Origin: Oceanitalea stevensii
Lineage (GTDB): Bacteria > Actinomycetota > Actinomycetes > Actinomycetales > Actinomycetaceae
Length of the DNA stretch: 64,000 nt
Direction: 5' to 3'
Assembly (NCBI RefSeq): GCF_014837105.1
Contig: NZ_JACSPO010000002.1
Coordinates: 236,333 to 300,332, forward strand
Made by a program: the position numbers and the translations under genes. This document shows, piece by piece, positions 1 through 7,089 of the stretch. Under the pieces are notes generated by a model. It saw only the letters and a list, made by a program, of their open reading frames with translations. It did not search any database and was not told the origin of the DNA. The first letter of the stretch is position 1. The number at the start of each line of letters is the position of its first letter.

Positions 1-2
1 TG

Positions 3-587
3 CCGAGCACCCAGGCGATGGTCCCCGGCGGGCGGAACCCCGTGGACAACCTCACGAACGTCGAGACCTACGGCGGCATGGTGAGCGACGTCGAGATCGG
101 CGCCGCCGAGGCGCTGCGGCTGGCCGGCGTGCGACCCGGGGAGGCGGTCGCCGTCGTCGGCTTCAGCCAGGGTGGCCTCGCGGCCATGCGCCTGGCGGCC
201 GACCCGCTCGTGCGCCTGCGCTACTCCATCACCACGGTCGTGACGGCCGGGTCGCCCGTCGGCCACCTGCCGACCCCCGCGGGCACGGAGGTGCTCCACC
301 TCGAGCACCTCGAGGACCCCTTCGTCGGGCTCGACGGCACCTCCAACCCCGCGGAGGACGCGCGCACCACGGTGAGCCGCTCCCTCGGCACCGGCACCAC
401 CGGGCTCACCCGGCTGGAGGTCCCGCCCTCGGACTCGCACTCGATCAGCGAGTACACCCGCACCGCCCGCCTGGCCGTGGACGCCGGGGAGCGGTCGGTC
501 GCCCACCTGGCGGAGCGGCTCGCGGACGTCACGGGTGCCCCGGGCGCCCGCGTCACGGCCACCCGCTTCACGCTGGAGAGGGGGTGA
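3..587 (+). CDS. alpha/beta-hydrolase-like protein, 5' end outside window
   Basis: This is the C-terminal part of a larger protein, because the frame is open to the left edge of the window; the first in-window ATG (base 18) need not be the start. A nucleophile-elbow motif, GFSQG, lies at about bases 159-173 after a hydrophobic strand, as in alpha/beta-hydrolases. An Asp in HLEDP (near base 310) and a His in SDSHS (near base 435) are candidates for the rest of the triad. The substrate cannot be told; lipase, esterase or thioesterase are all possible. It ends 1 nt before the stop of the convergent membrane-protein gene. Confidence 0.6.
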   Translation, partial: PSTQAMVPGGRNPVDNLTNVETYGGMVSDVEIGAAEALRLAGVRPGEAVAVVGFSQGGLAAMRLAADPLVRLRYSITTVVTAGSPVGHLPTPAGTEVLHLEHLEDPFVGLDGTSNPAEDARTTVSRSLGTGTTGLTRLEVPPSDSHSISEYTRTARLAVDAGERSVAHLAERLADVTGAPGARVTATRFTLERG

Positions 588-588
588 G

Positions 589-963
589 TCAGCGCTCGCC
601 CGGCAGCACGGCGTTGAGGATGCCGCTGACGACCGAGATGACGAGCGCCGCGAGGAGCGCCCACCAGAAGCCGTCGACGAACAGCCCCCAGTCGGTGAAG
701 CTCGTGAGCCAGCTCGTGAGCATGAGCATGAGCGCGTTGACGACGAGGAGGAACAGGCCGAGGGTGAGGATCGTCAGCGGCAGCGTGAGGAGCTTGGCGA
801 CCGGCTTGACGACGAGGTTGACGAGCGTGAAGACGAGGCCGACGACGCCGACGACGAGCACCTGGTCCCAGCCCTCCGCCTCGGTGAGGGACACCCCGTC
901 GAGGAGCAGGGCGGTGAGCCAGATGGCCACGGAGCTGACGACGAGCCGGACGAGGAAGCGCAT
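589..963 (-). CDS. Small four-helix membrane protein, phage-holin-family-4-like
   Basis: A 124-residue protein starting MRFLVRLVVSS. It consists almost wholly of four hydrophobic segments (about residues 5-22, 28-48, 55-77 and 95-118) with short polar loops, the pattern of the actinobacterial 'phage holin family' (4-TMS, DUF360-like) proteins that are common as chromosomal genes without any phage. Its role in the cell is not known. The ATG at 963-961 is chosen because the hydrophobic family-like sequence starts there; the open frame continues upstream only as a shadow of hisC. It is convergent with the hydrolase and divergent from hisC. Confidence 0.7.
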   Translation of the reverse strand: MRFLVRLVVSSVAIWLTALLLDGVSLTEAEGWDQVLVVGVVGLVFTLVNLVVKPVAKLLTLPLTILTLGLFLLVVNALMLMLTSWLTSFTDWGLFVDGFWWALLAALVISVVSGILNAVLPGER

Positions 964-1002
964 GCGGCGATGGTGCCACGTCAGGACCGTCGCCGGGAGT
1001 GC

Positions 1003-1008
1003 GATCAT
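1003..1008 (+). promoter_or_regulatory. Possible -10 box of a leaderless hisC mRNA
   Basis: The hexamer gatcat ends 6 nt before the hisC ATG. This is the same spacing as at many other genes in the window, so transcription would start at or next to the start codon. The first base departs from TAnnnT, so it is weak evidence. Confidence 0.35.
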
Positions 1009-1014
1009 GGCGGC

Positions 1015-2103
1015 ATGGCTCCAGCGTTCCGCTTCCGCTCGGACATCGACTCCCTGCCGGCCTACGTCCCCGGCCAGCGCCCGCCGGCGGGACGGTCCGC
1101 GTACAAGCTCTCGTCCAACGAGAACCCCTTCCCGCCGTCCTCCGCGGTGCTCAGCGCCGTCATCGACGCGGCCGCCGACCTCAACCGCTACCCGGACATG
1201 GCGGCCACCGCGCTCACCGCCGCCATCGCCGAGCACGTCGGGGTCGACGCCGAGCGCGTGGTCGTCGGCAACGGCTCGGTCGCCGTCCTCGAGACGGTGC
1301 TCCAGGCCGCGTGCCGCCCCGGCGACGAGGTCGTCCACGCGTGGCGGTCCTTCGAGGCCTACCCCATCGCGGTCCAGGTCGCCGGTGCCCGCAGCGTCCC
1401 GGTCCCACTGCGGGAGGACGGCAGCCACGACCTCGACGCCATGGCCGACGCCGTCACCGAGCGCACCCGCGTCGTCCTCGTGTGCAGCCCCAACAACCCC
1501 ACCGGGACGGTCGTCCACGAGGACGAGGTGCGGGCCTTCCTCGCCCGGGTGCCGCGCGAGGTCCTCGTCGTCCTCGACGAGGCCTACGTCGAGTACGTCC
1601 GCGACGACGCGGCCGTGGACGGGCTGGCGCTCGCGGCCGAGTTCAAGAACGTCCTCGTCCTGCGCACCTTCTCCAAGGCCTACGGCCTCGCCGGCCTGCG
1701 GGTCGGGTACGCCGTCGCCCGGCCGCGCCTCGCGCGCGGGCTGCGGACGGCCCTCACCCCCTTCGGCGTCAACGCCCTCGCCCAGGCTGCGGCCCTCGCG
1801 GCCCTGCGGGAGGCCGACGCCGTGGCCGAGCGCTGCGACCGTGTCGTCGCCGAGCGCAGCCGTCTGCTCGGCGCCCTGCGCGAGATGGGCTGGAGCGTCC
1901 CGGAGTCCCACGGGAACTTCTACTGGCTCGCCATCCGCCGCCACTCCGCCTCCTTCGCCCGTGAGGCGGCCGGCAGCGGGGCGATGGTGCGGGCCTTCGA
2001 CGGGGACGGCGTGCGGGTGAGCGTCGGTGAGATCGAGGGCAACGACCTCGTCCTCCGGCTGGCCGAGGACTGGCTCGCGCTGGAGCGTTCGCGCGCTCTC
2101 TGA
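1015..2103 (+). CDS. hisC: Histidinol-phosphate / aromatic aminotransferase
   Basis: A 362-residue fold-type I PLP aminotransferase of the HisC family. It would convert imidazole-acetol phosphate and glutamate to histidinol phosphate and 2-oxoglutarate; actinobacterial solitary copies often act as phenylalanine/aromatic aminotransferase (Pat). Visible marks are the N-terminal SSNENPF motif (about residues 31-37), CSPNNPTG (about 156-163), DEAYVEY (about 185-191) and the PLP lysine K221 in TFSKAYGLAGLRVGY. The length fits the family. The ATG at 1015 gives the normal N-terminus; frames further upstream are antisense to the holin-like gene. No other his gene is adjacent, which favours the Pat reading. 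Confidence 0.85.
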   Translation: MAPAFRFRSDIDSLPAYVPGQRPPAGRSAYKLSSNENPFPPSSAVLSAVIDAAADLNRYPDMAATALTAAIAEHVGVDAERVVVGNGSVAVLETVLQAACRPGDEVVHAWRSFEAYPIAVQVAGARSVPVPLREDGSHDLDAMADAVTERTRVVLVCSPNNPTGTVVHEDEVRAFLARVPREVLVVLDEAYVEYVRDDAAVDGLALAAEFKNVLVLRTFSKAYGLAGLRVGYAVARPRLARGLRTALTPFGVNALAQAAALAALREADAVAERCDRVVAERSRLLGALREMGWSVPESHGNFYWLAIRRHSASFAREAAGSGAMVRAFDGDGVRVSVGEIEGNDLVLRLAEDWLALERSRAL

Positions 2104-2165
2104 CGGGAGCGTTGTCGCTTCCGGCAAGGGCTGCCCGGCCCCTCACAACTGCCGGCGCCAGGTTC

Positions 2166-2218
2166 TGTAGGCCCCCTACAAACGTAAGTTACGGTTCCGT
2201 AGCCTACGCTGGCGTAGG
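2166..2218 (+). promoter_or_regulatory. Operator-like palindrome array before the 2-oxoacid dehydrogenase operon
   Basis: Several inverted repeats are packed into 53 bp. They are tgtagg-ccc-cctaca (2166-2180), cgtaa-g-ttacg (2183-2193), cgtag-c-ctacg (2198-2208) and cctacg-ctgg-cgtagg (2203-2218). The half-site cgtaa/cgtag recurs at 2183, 2198 and 2213, a strict 15-bp period. Candidate -10 boxes (tagcct 2200, tacgct 2205, taggtt 2215) lie inside the array, so a bound protein would block RNA polymerase. A TetR-family regulator is a plausible reader of such sites, but none is encoded next door. Confidence 0.6.
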
Positions 2219-2257
2219 TTCGGGGCCGACCCCCGGGCGCAGAGGAGGGCAGGACCG

Positions 2258-3421
2258 ATGGAGGTGGTCACCACCATGGACACACTGACACCGCGGCCTG
2301 AGGCGAGCAGCCCGGCAGATCCCGACACGCTCGTCCAGCTTCTCGACCCGGAGGGTCGTCGCCTCGACCACAGCCGTTACGGCCGGTGGGTCGCCGGGCT
2401 CGGCCCCGCCGAGCTGCGGGGGCTCTACCGCGACATGGTGCTGGCCCGTCGCTTCGACGCCGAGGCGACCGCGCTCCAGCGCCAGGGCGAGCTCAGCCTG
2501 TGGCCCCCGAGCCTGGGCCAGGAGGCCGCGCAGGTGGGCTCCGGCCGCGCCATGCGCCCGCAGGACTTCGCCTTCCCCTCCTACCGGGAGCACGCCGTCG
2601 CCCACGCGCGCGGCATGGACATGCGCGAGCTGCTGCGGGTCTTCCGCGGCGTCGAGCACGGTGGCTGGGACCCGGCCGCCCACAACTTCCACCTCTACAC
2701 CTTCGTCATCGGCTCCCACACGCTCCACGCGACCGGGTACGCCATGGGCGCCCAGCGCGACGGCGACGTCGGCACCGGGGACCCCGAGCGCGACCGCGCC
2801 GTCGTCGTCTACTTCGGCGACGGTGCCACCTCCCAGGGCGACGTCCACGAGGCCATGGTCTTCGCGGCCGTGACGAAGGCCCCGGTCGTCTTCGTCTGCC
2901 AGAACAACCAGTGGGCGATCTCCGTGCCTGCGAGCGGCCAGACCACCGTCCCGCTCGCCCGCCGCGGCGCCGGCGTCGGCATCCCCTCCGTGCGCGTCGA
3001 CGGGAACGACGTCCTTGCGAGCTACGCCGTCACCGCCGAGGCCCTCGAGCGCGCGCGCAGCGGCGGCGGACCCACCCTCATCGAGGCGTACACCTACCGG
3101 ATGGGCGCCCACACGACCGCCGACGACCCCACGCGCTACCGCACGAGCGCGGAGGAGGACTACTGGCGCGAGCGCGACCCGATCGCCCGCCTGCGCACCT
3201 ACCTCACCGAGCAGGGCCACGCGGACGAGGACTTCCTCACCGAGGTCGCGGCCGCCGCCGACGAGCTCGGCGCGTCGACCCGCGAGTACTGCCGCGCGCT
3301 CACCCCCTCCGGCCCGGAGACGATGTTCGACCACGTCTACGGCGCCCCCCACCCGCAGGTCGAGGCCGAGCGCGCCTGGTTCGACGACTACCAGCAGTCC
3401 TTCGCGGAGGCCGACCGATGA
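2258..3421 (+). CDS. bkdA: 2-oxoacid dehydrogenase E1 component, alpha subunit
   Basis: A 387-residue thiamine-diphosphate enzyme subunit. With the beta subunit it decarboxylates a 2-oxo acid and reductively acylates the lipoyl arm of E2. The TPP/Mg motif runs from GDGATSQGD (residue 187 on) to CQNNQW about 30 residues later. HNFHLY and the phosphorylation-loop-like YRMGAHTTADDP are also typical of E1alpha. The ATG at 2258 has aggagg about 10 nt upstream; an in-frame ATG at 2276 is possible. The stop overlaps the E1beta start (ATGA), so the two are translationally coupled. Branched-chain specificity is likely by analogy with the mycobacterial BCKADH, but pyruvate cannot be excluded. Confidence 0.9.
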   Translation: MEVVTTMDTLTPRPEASSPADPDTLVQLLDPEGRRLDHSRYGRWVAGLGPAELRGLYRDMVLARRFDAEATALQRQGELSLWPPSLGQEAAQVGSGRAMRPQDFAFPSYREHAVAHARGMDMRELLRVFRGVEHGGWDPAAHNFHLYTFVIGSHTLHATGYAMGAQRDGDVGTGDPERDRAVVVYFGDGATSQGDVHEAMVFAAVTKAPVVFVCQNNQWAISVPASGQTTVPLARRGAGVGIPSVRVDGNDVLASYAVTAEALERARSGGGPTLIEAYTYRMGAHTTADDPTRYRTSAEEDYWRERDPIARLRTYLTEQGHADEDFLTEVAAAADELGASTREYCRALTPSGPETMFDHVYGAPHPQVEAERAWFDDYQQSFAEADR

Positions 3422-4434
3422 CGGCGACGACGACCGCCACCCCCCTCCCGCTCGCCAAGGCCGTCAACGCGGGACTGCGCGCGGCCATGCGGCGTGACGA
3501 GAAGGTCATGCTCATGGGGGAGGACATCGGCGCCCTGGGCGGGGTGTTCCGCGTGACCGACGGGCTGCAGGCGGAGTTCGGCCCCCAGCGCGTCGTCGAC
3601 ACGCCGCTCGCCGAGTCCGGCATCGTCGGCACGGCGATCGGCCTGGCGATGGCCGGCTACCGGCCGGTCTGCGAGATCCAGTTCGACGGCTTCATCTTCC
3701 CCGGCTTCGACCAGATCACCACGCAGCTGGCCAAGCTCCGCTACCGCTCCGGCGGCCGCGTCGAGGTGCCGGTCGTCATCCGGGTGCCCTACGGCGGCGG
3801 GATCGGCTCCATCGAGCACCACAGCGAGTCCCCCGAGGCGCTCTTCGCGCACACCCCCGGGCTGCGGGTCGTCACGCCCGCCACGAGCGGCGACGCCTTC
3901 ACGATGATCCAGCAGGCTATCGCCTCCCCGGACCCGGTGCTCTTCTTCGAGCCCAAGGCCCGGTACTGGGACAAGGCGGACGTCGACGTCGAGGCGCCCG
4001 TCGACCTCAGCGAGACCGGTGTGACGACCGGCCTGCACGGTGCCCGGGTGGTGCGCGCCGGCCGCGACGCGACGCTCGTCGGCTACGGCCCCACCGTCAA
4101 GACCCTGCTCCGCGCCGCCGAGGTGGCGGCCACCGACGGCCAGGAGCTCGAGGTCCTCGACCTGCGCTCGCTGTCCCCGCTCGACGTGCCCACCGTCGCC
4201 GAGTCGGTGCGCCGCACCGGCCGCCTCGTCGTCGCCCACGAGGCCACGACCTTCCTCGGCCCCGGCGCCGAGCTGGCCGCCCGCATCACCGAGGAGTGCT
4301 TCTACAGCCTCCAGGCACCGGTGCTCCGCGTCGGCGGCTTCCACACGCCCTACCCGGCCTCGGCGCACGAGGAGGAGTTCCTCCCCGGGCTCGACCGGGT
4401 GCTCGACGCCGTCGACCGCGCCCTGGCGTACTAG
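3418..4434 (+). CDS. bkdB: 2-oxoacid dehydrogenase E1 component, beta subunit
   Basis: A 338-residue transketolase-like subunit that pairs with the product of the preceding gene to form the E1 heterotetramer. GEDIGALGGVFRVTDGL near residue 28, DTPLAESGIVGTAIG near 61 and the E1beta signature PYGGGIGSIEHHSESPE near 122 are all present. C-terminal transketolase-domain motifs VLDLRSLSPLD and HEATTFLGPGAE follow. The start ATG overlaps the E1alpha stop by 4 nt. The gap to the E2 start is only 8 nt and contains a ggagg ribosome site. Confidence 0.92.
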   Translation: MTATTTATPLPLAKAVNAGLRAAMRRDEKVMLMGEDIGALGGVFRVTDGLQAEFGPQRVVDTPLAESGIVGTAIGLAMAGYRPVCEIQFDGFIFPGFDQITTQLAKLRYRSGGRVEVPVVIRVPYGGGIGSIEHHSESPEALFAHTPGLRVVTPATSGDAFTMIQQAIASPDPVLFFEPKARYWDKADVDVEAPVDLSETGVTTGLHGARVVRAGRDATLVGYGPTVKTLLRAAEVAATDGQELEVLDLRSLSPLDVPTVAESVRRTGRLVVAHEATTFLGPGAELAARITEECFYSLQAPVLRVGGFHTPYPASAHEEEFLPGLDRVLDAVDRALAY

Positions 4435-4442
4435 GAGGACCG

Positions 4443-5834
4443 GTGCCGAGCTACCAGCAGTTCAAGCTGCCCGACGTCGGTGAGGGCCTCACCGAGGCCG
4501 ACGTCGCCGAGTGGCGGGTCGCCGTCGGCGACACCGTCGACGTCAACCAGGTGATCGTCGAGATCGAGACGGCCAAGTCGCTCGTCGAGCTGCCCGTCCC
4601 GTGGGCGGGTGTCGTCACCGAGCTCCTCGTCCGTGAGGGCGAGACCGTGCCGGTGGGCACGCCGATCGTCGTCATCGACGTCGACCCCGGCGGTGCGGCC
4701 GCCGACGACGGCGCCCCCGCCGCGTCGTCGACGAGCGGTGACGTGCTCGTCGGCTCGGGGACGAAGGAGGGCTCCACCGCCCGCCGTCGCCGCCGCTCCG
4801 CTCCCGCCGCCGAGCCGGCGGCCCAGGACCCCGCGGCCGCCCCGGGCGTCCCCGCCCCCCAGACCCCGCCCGCGGAGCGCCCCGACCGCGCCCAGGCCGC
4901 GCCCGCGGCGGGCCGCGCGGCCGTCTCGCCCGCGGTGCTCGCGAAGCCGCCGGTGCGCAAGCTCGCCAAGGACCTCGGCGTCGACCTCACCGCCGTCGCG
5001 GCGACGGGCCCCGGCGGGATCGTCACCCGGGAGGACGTCCTGGCCCACGCGAAGCGCTCGGAGGCCCAGGAGCTGGCGACCTACCCGGACGACGACAAAC
5101 CGTGGCTCGCCGACGGCGTCGTGTCCGCCAACGGGCGCCAGACCCGCGTGCCGGTGCGCTCGGTGCGCCGCCGCACCGCCGAGGCGATGGTGAGCTCGGC
5201 CTTCACCGCCCCGCACGTCACCGTGTTCCACACGGTCGACGTCAGCCGCTCGATGAAGCTCGTCGCCCGGCTCAAGGAGGACCGCGCCTTCGGTGACGTC
5301 CGCGTCACCCCGCTCCTCCTCGCCGCCAAGGCGCTGCTCCTCGCGGTGCGCCGCCACCCGGAGATCAACGCCTCGTGGGACGACGAGAGCCAGGAGATCG
5401 TCTACAAGCACTACATCAACCTCGGCATCGCCGCGGCCACGCCCCGTGGCCTCGTCGTGCCCAACATCAAGGACGCCCACCGCCTGGACCTGCACGAGCT
5501 GGCGACGGCGATCGCGGGGCTCACCGCCACCGCCCGGGCGGGGCGCACGACCCCCAAGGACATGACCGACGGCACCGTGACGATCACGAACGTCGGCGTC
5601 TTCGGGATCGACACCGGCACCCCGATCCTCAACCCGGGGGAGTCGGCGATCCTCGCCCTCGGTGCGATCCGCCAGCAGCCCTGGGTCCACAAGGGCAAGG
5701 TGAAGCCGCGCTGGGTCACCCAGCTCGCGCTGTCCTTCGACCACCGGCTCGTCGACGGCGAGCTCGGCGCGCGGGTGCTGGCGGACGTGGCCCGCCTCCT
5801 GGAGAACCCCGACATGGGCCTCGTCTGGAGCTGA
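4443..5834 (+). CDS. bkdC: Dihydrolipoamide acyltransferase (E2) of the 2-oxoacid dehydrogenase complex
   Basis: A 463-residue E2 with one N-terminal lipoyl domain (lipoyl lysine K45 in IETAKSLVEL), an Ala/Pro-rich flexible linker (about 80-155), a peripheral-subunit-binding domain (about 160-200, VRKLAKDLGVDL) and a C-terminal acyltransferase domain with the catalytic HxxxDG motif at H434-D438 (FDHRLVDGE). It passes the acyl group from E1 to CoA. The GTG at 4443 follows aggagg at an ideal distance and gives the normal SYQQFKLPDVGEGL N-terminus. No dihydrolipoamide dehydrogenase (E3) is present nearby, so the complex presumably shares an E3 encoded elsewhere. Confidence 0.92.
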   Translation: MPSYQQFKLPDVGEGLTEADVAEWRVAVGDTVDVNQVIVEIETAKSLVELPVPWAGVVTELLVREGETVPVGTPIVVIDVDPGGAAADDGAPAASSTSGDVLVGSGTKEGSTARRRRRSAPAAEPAAQDPAAAPGVPAPQTPPAERPDRAQAAPAAGRAAVSPAVLAKPPVRKLAKDLGVDLTAVAATGPGGIVTREDVLAHAKRSEAQELATYPDDDKPWLADGVVSANGRQTRVPVRSVRRRTAEAMVSSAFTAPHVTVFHTVDVSRSMKLVARLKEDRAFGDVRVTPLLLAAKALLLAVRRHPEINASWDDESQEIVYKHYINLGIAAATPRGLVVPNIKDAHRLDLHELATAIAGLTATARAGRTTPKDMTDGTVTITNVGVFGIDTGTPILNPGESAILALGAIRQQPWVHKGKVKPRWVTQLALSFDHRLVDGELGARVLADVARLLENPDMGLVWS

Positions 5835-5852
5835 CCGCCCCGCCGTGGGTCG

Positions 5853-7040
5853 TCAGGCGGGCAGGAGCTCCGCCCCGCCACCCGGCGCCCACTGGAGCTT
5901 GAGGAGGGTGGCGTCGTCCTGGAGGCGTCCGCGCTGGTGGTCCAGGACGTCTCGGAGCACGAGGCGCAGCGTCTCCGGGGGTGGCGTGGACGCGGTGTCG
6001 TGCTGCTCGATGAGGCCGATGAGCCGCTGGAGGCCGAAGAACGTCCCGGCGTCGTCACGGGCCTCGGTGATGCCGTCGGTGTAGAGGACCACCTGGTCGC
6101 CGGGGTGCAGCTGGACGCGTCCGACCGTCGCCTCCCGCCCGCCGAGCCCGAACAGGGGACGCCCGGAGTGGTCGAGCACCTCCAGCACCTCCCCGCCTCG
6201 GAGCAGCAGCGGGTGGGGGTGGCCGGCGTTGAGGTAGTCGAGCACCCCGGTGGCCGTGTCCAGCCGGGCGAGCACGCCGGTGGCGTACCCGGCCGAGTTG
6301 GTCTGCTCCGCGAGCACCCGGTCGATCTCGCGGGCGCAGTCGCCGAGGTCCGCGCCGCGGCGTCGCTGGTTGCGGTAGGTGGCGAGCGCCACCGAGGTGA
6401 GGAGCCCGGAGGTGAGGTCGTGGCCGGCGCCGTCGAAGAGGGCGAGGTCGACGCGCGTGCCGTGGACCGCGTAGTCGAAGGCGTCCCCGGCCACCCGCTC
6501 GCTGGGCTCGAGGAGGCCGGTGATGACGACGTCGTCCGAGGCGTAGGTCAGCGGCGGCAGGAGGTTCCACAGCAGCTCGGCCGCGACGGTACGGTCCACC
6601 CCGCCGCGGGTCCGGGTGATGGCGTCCCCGTAGGGCGTCATCACGGCCACGAGGTGGCCGATGAGCAGGGACGCCCAGCGCAGCACGTCGACGTGGTCGG
6701 ACGGTCGCCGACCTCCCGGCCGGCCGGCGGCGGTGAGCACCCCGAGCCGCTCGACACCGTCGAGCAGCGGCACCCAGGAGGTGTCGCCGTCGTGGACCGG
6801 GCGCATCGTGCGGAAGGCCTGCCCGGCCGGGGTGTCCAGACCGAGCTCGCCCGGTTCGCCGGCGAGCGGGACGAGCCGCCGCTGGTCGAAGGTCACGAGG
6901 TGGGCGCTGAGCTCCCACCCGAGCTCCCGCCCGGCGTCGGCGACGACGGCGGAGAGCCGGTCGGGCGTGGAGCGGTGCGACTCGTCCAGGAGCGTGGTCA
7001 GGCAGGCGAGCGCCGCCGGGCTCGGGTCGTCGTGGTTCAC
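5853..7040 (-). CDS. GAF-domain PP2C-type (SpoIIE-like) serine phosphatase
   Basis: A 395-residue soluble signalling protein. The N-terminal 150 residues look like a GAF-type sensor. The rest is a SpoIIE/RsbU-type PPM phosphatase domain with metal-ligand motifs in order: AGDAFDY (about 180), LALFDGAGHDL (about 200), VLYTDGITEARD (about 320) and LQDDATLL (about 380). Such enzymes dephosphorylate anti-sigma-factor antagonists or other phosphoserine proteins. No partner STAS or anti-sigma gene is adjacent. The GTG start at 7040 is supported by a tagget-like -10 (tagggct order: TAGGCT) 6 nt upstream, implying a leaderless mRNA. It is convergent with the E2 gene. Confidence 0.85.
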   Translation of the reverse strand: MNHDDPSPAALACLTTLLDESHRSTPDRLSAVVADAGRELGWELSAHLVTFDQRRLVPLAGEPGELGLDTPAGQAFRTMRPVHDGDTSWVPLLDGVERLGVLTAAGRPGGRRPSDHVDVLRWASLLIGHLVAVMTPYGDAITRTRGGVDRTVAAELLWNLLPPLTYASDDVVITGLLEPSERVAGDAFDYAVHGTRVDLALFDGAGHDLTSGLLTSVALATYRNQRRRGADLGDCAREIDRVLAEQTNSAGYATGVLARLDTATGVLDYLNAGHPHPLLLRGGEVLEVLDHSGRPLFGLGGREATVGRVQLHPGDQVVLYTDGITEARDDAGTFFGLQRLIGLIEQHDTASTPPPETLRLVLRDVLDHQRGRLQDDATLLKLQWAPGGGAELLPA

Positions 7041-7046
7041 GCCCGC

Positions 7047-7052
7047 AGCCTA
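7047..7052 (-). promoter_or_regulatory. -10 box (TAGGCT) for the phosphatase gene
   Basis: On the minus strand TAGGCT is followed by 6 nt and then the GTG start of the phosphatase. The spacing predicts transcription starting at the start codon. Confidence 0.5.
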
Positions 7053-7089
7053 CGCGGCCCCGGTCCTCGGGGCCGGGGCCGCGGAGGCC

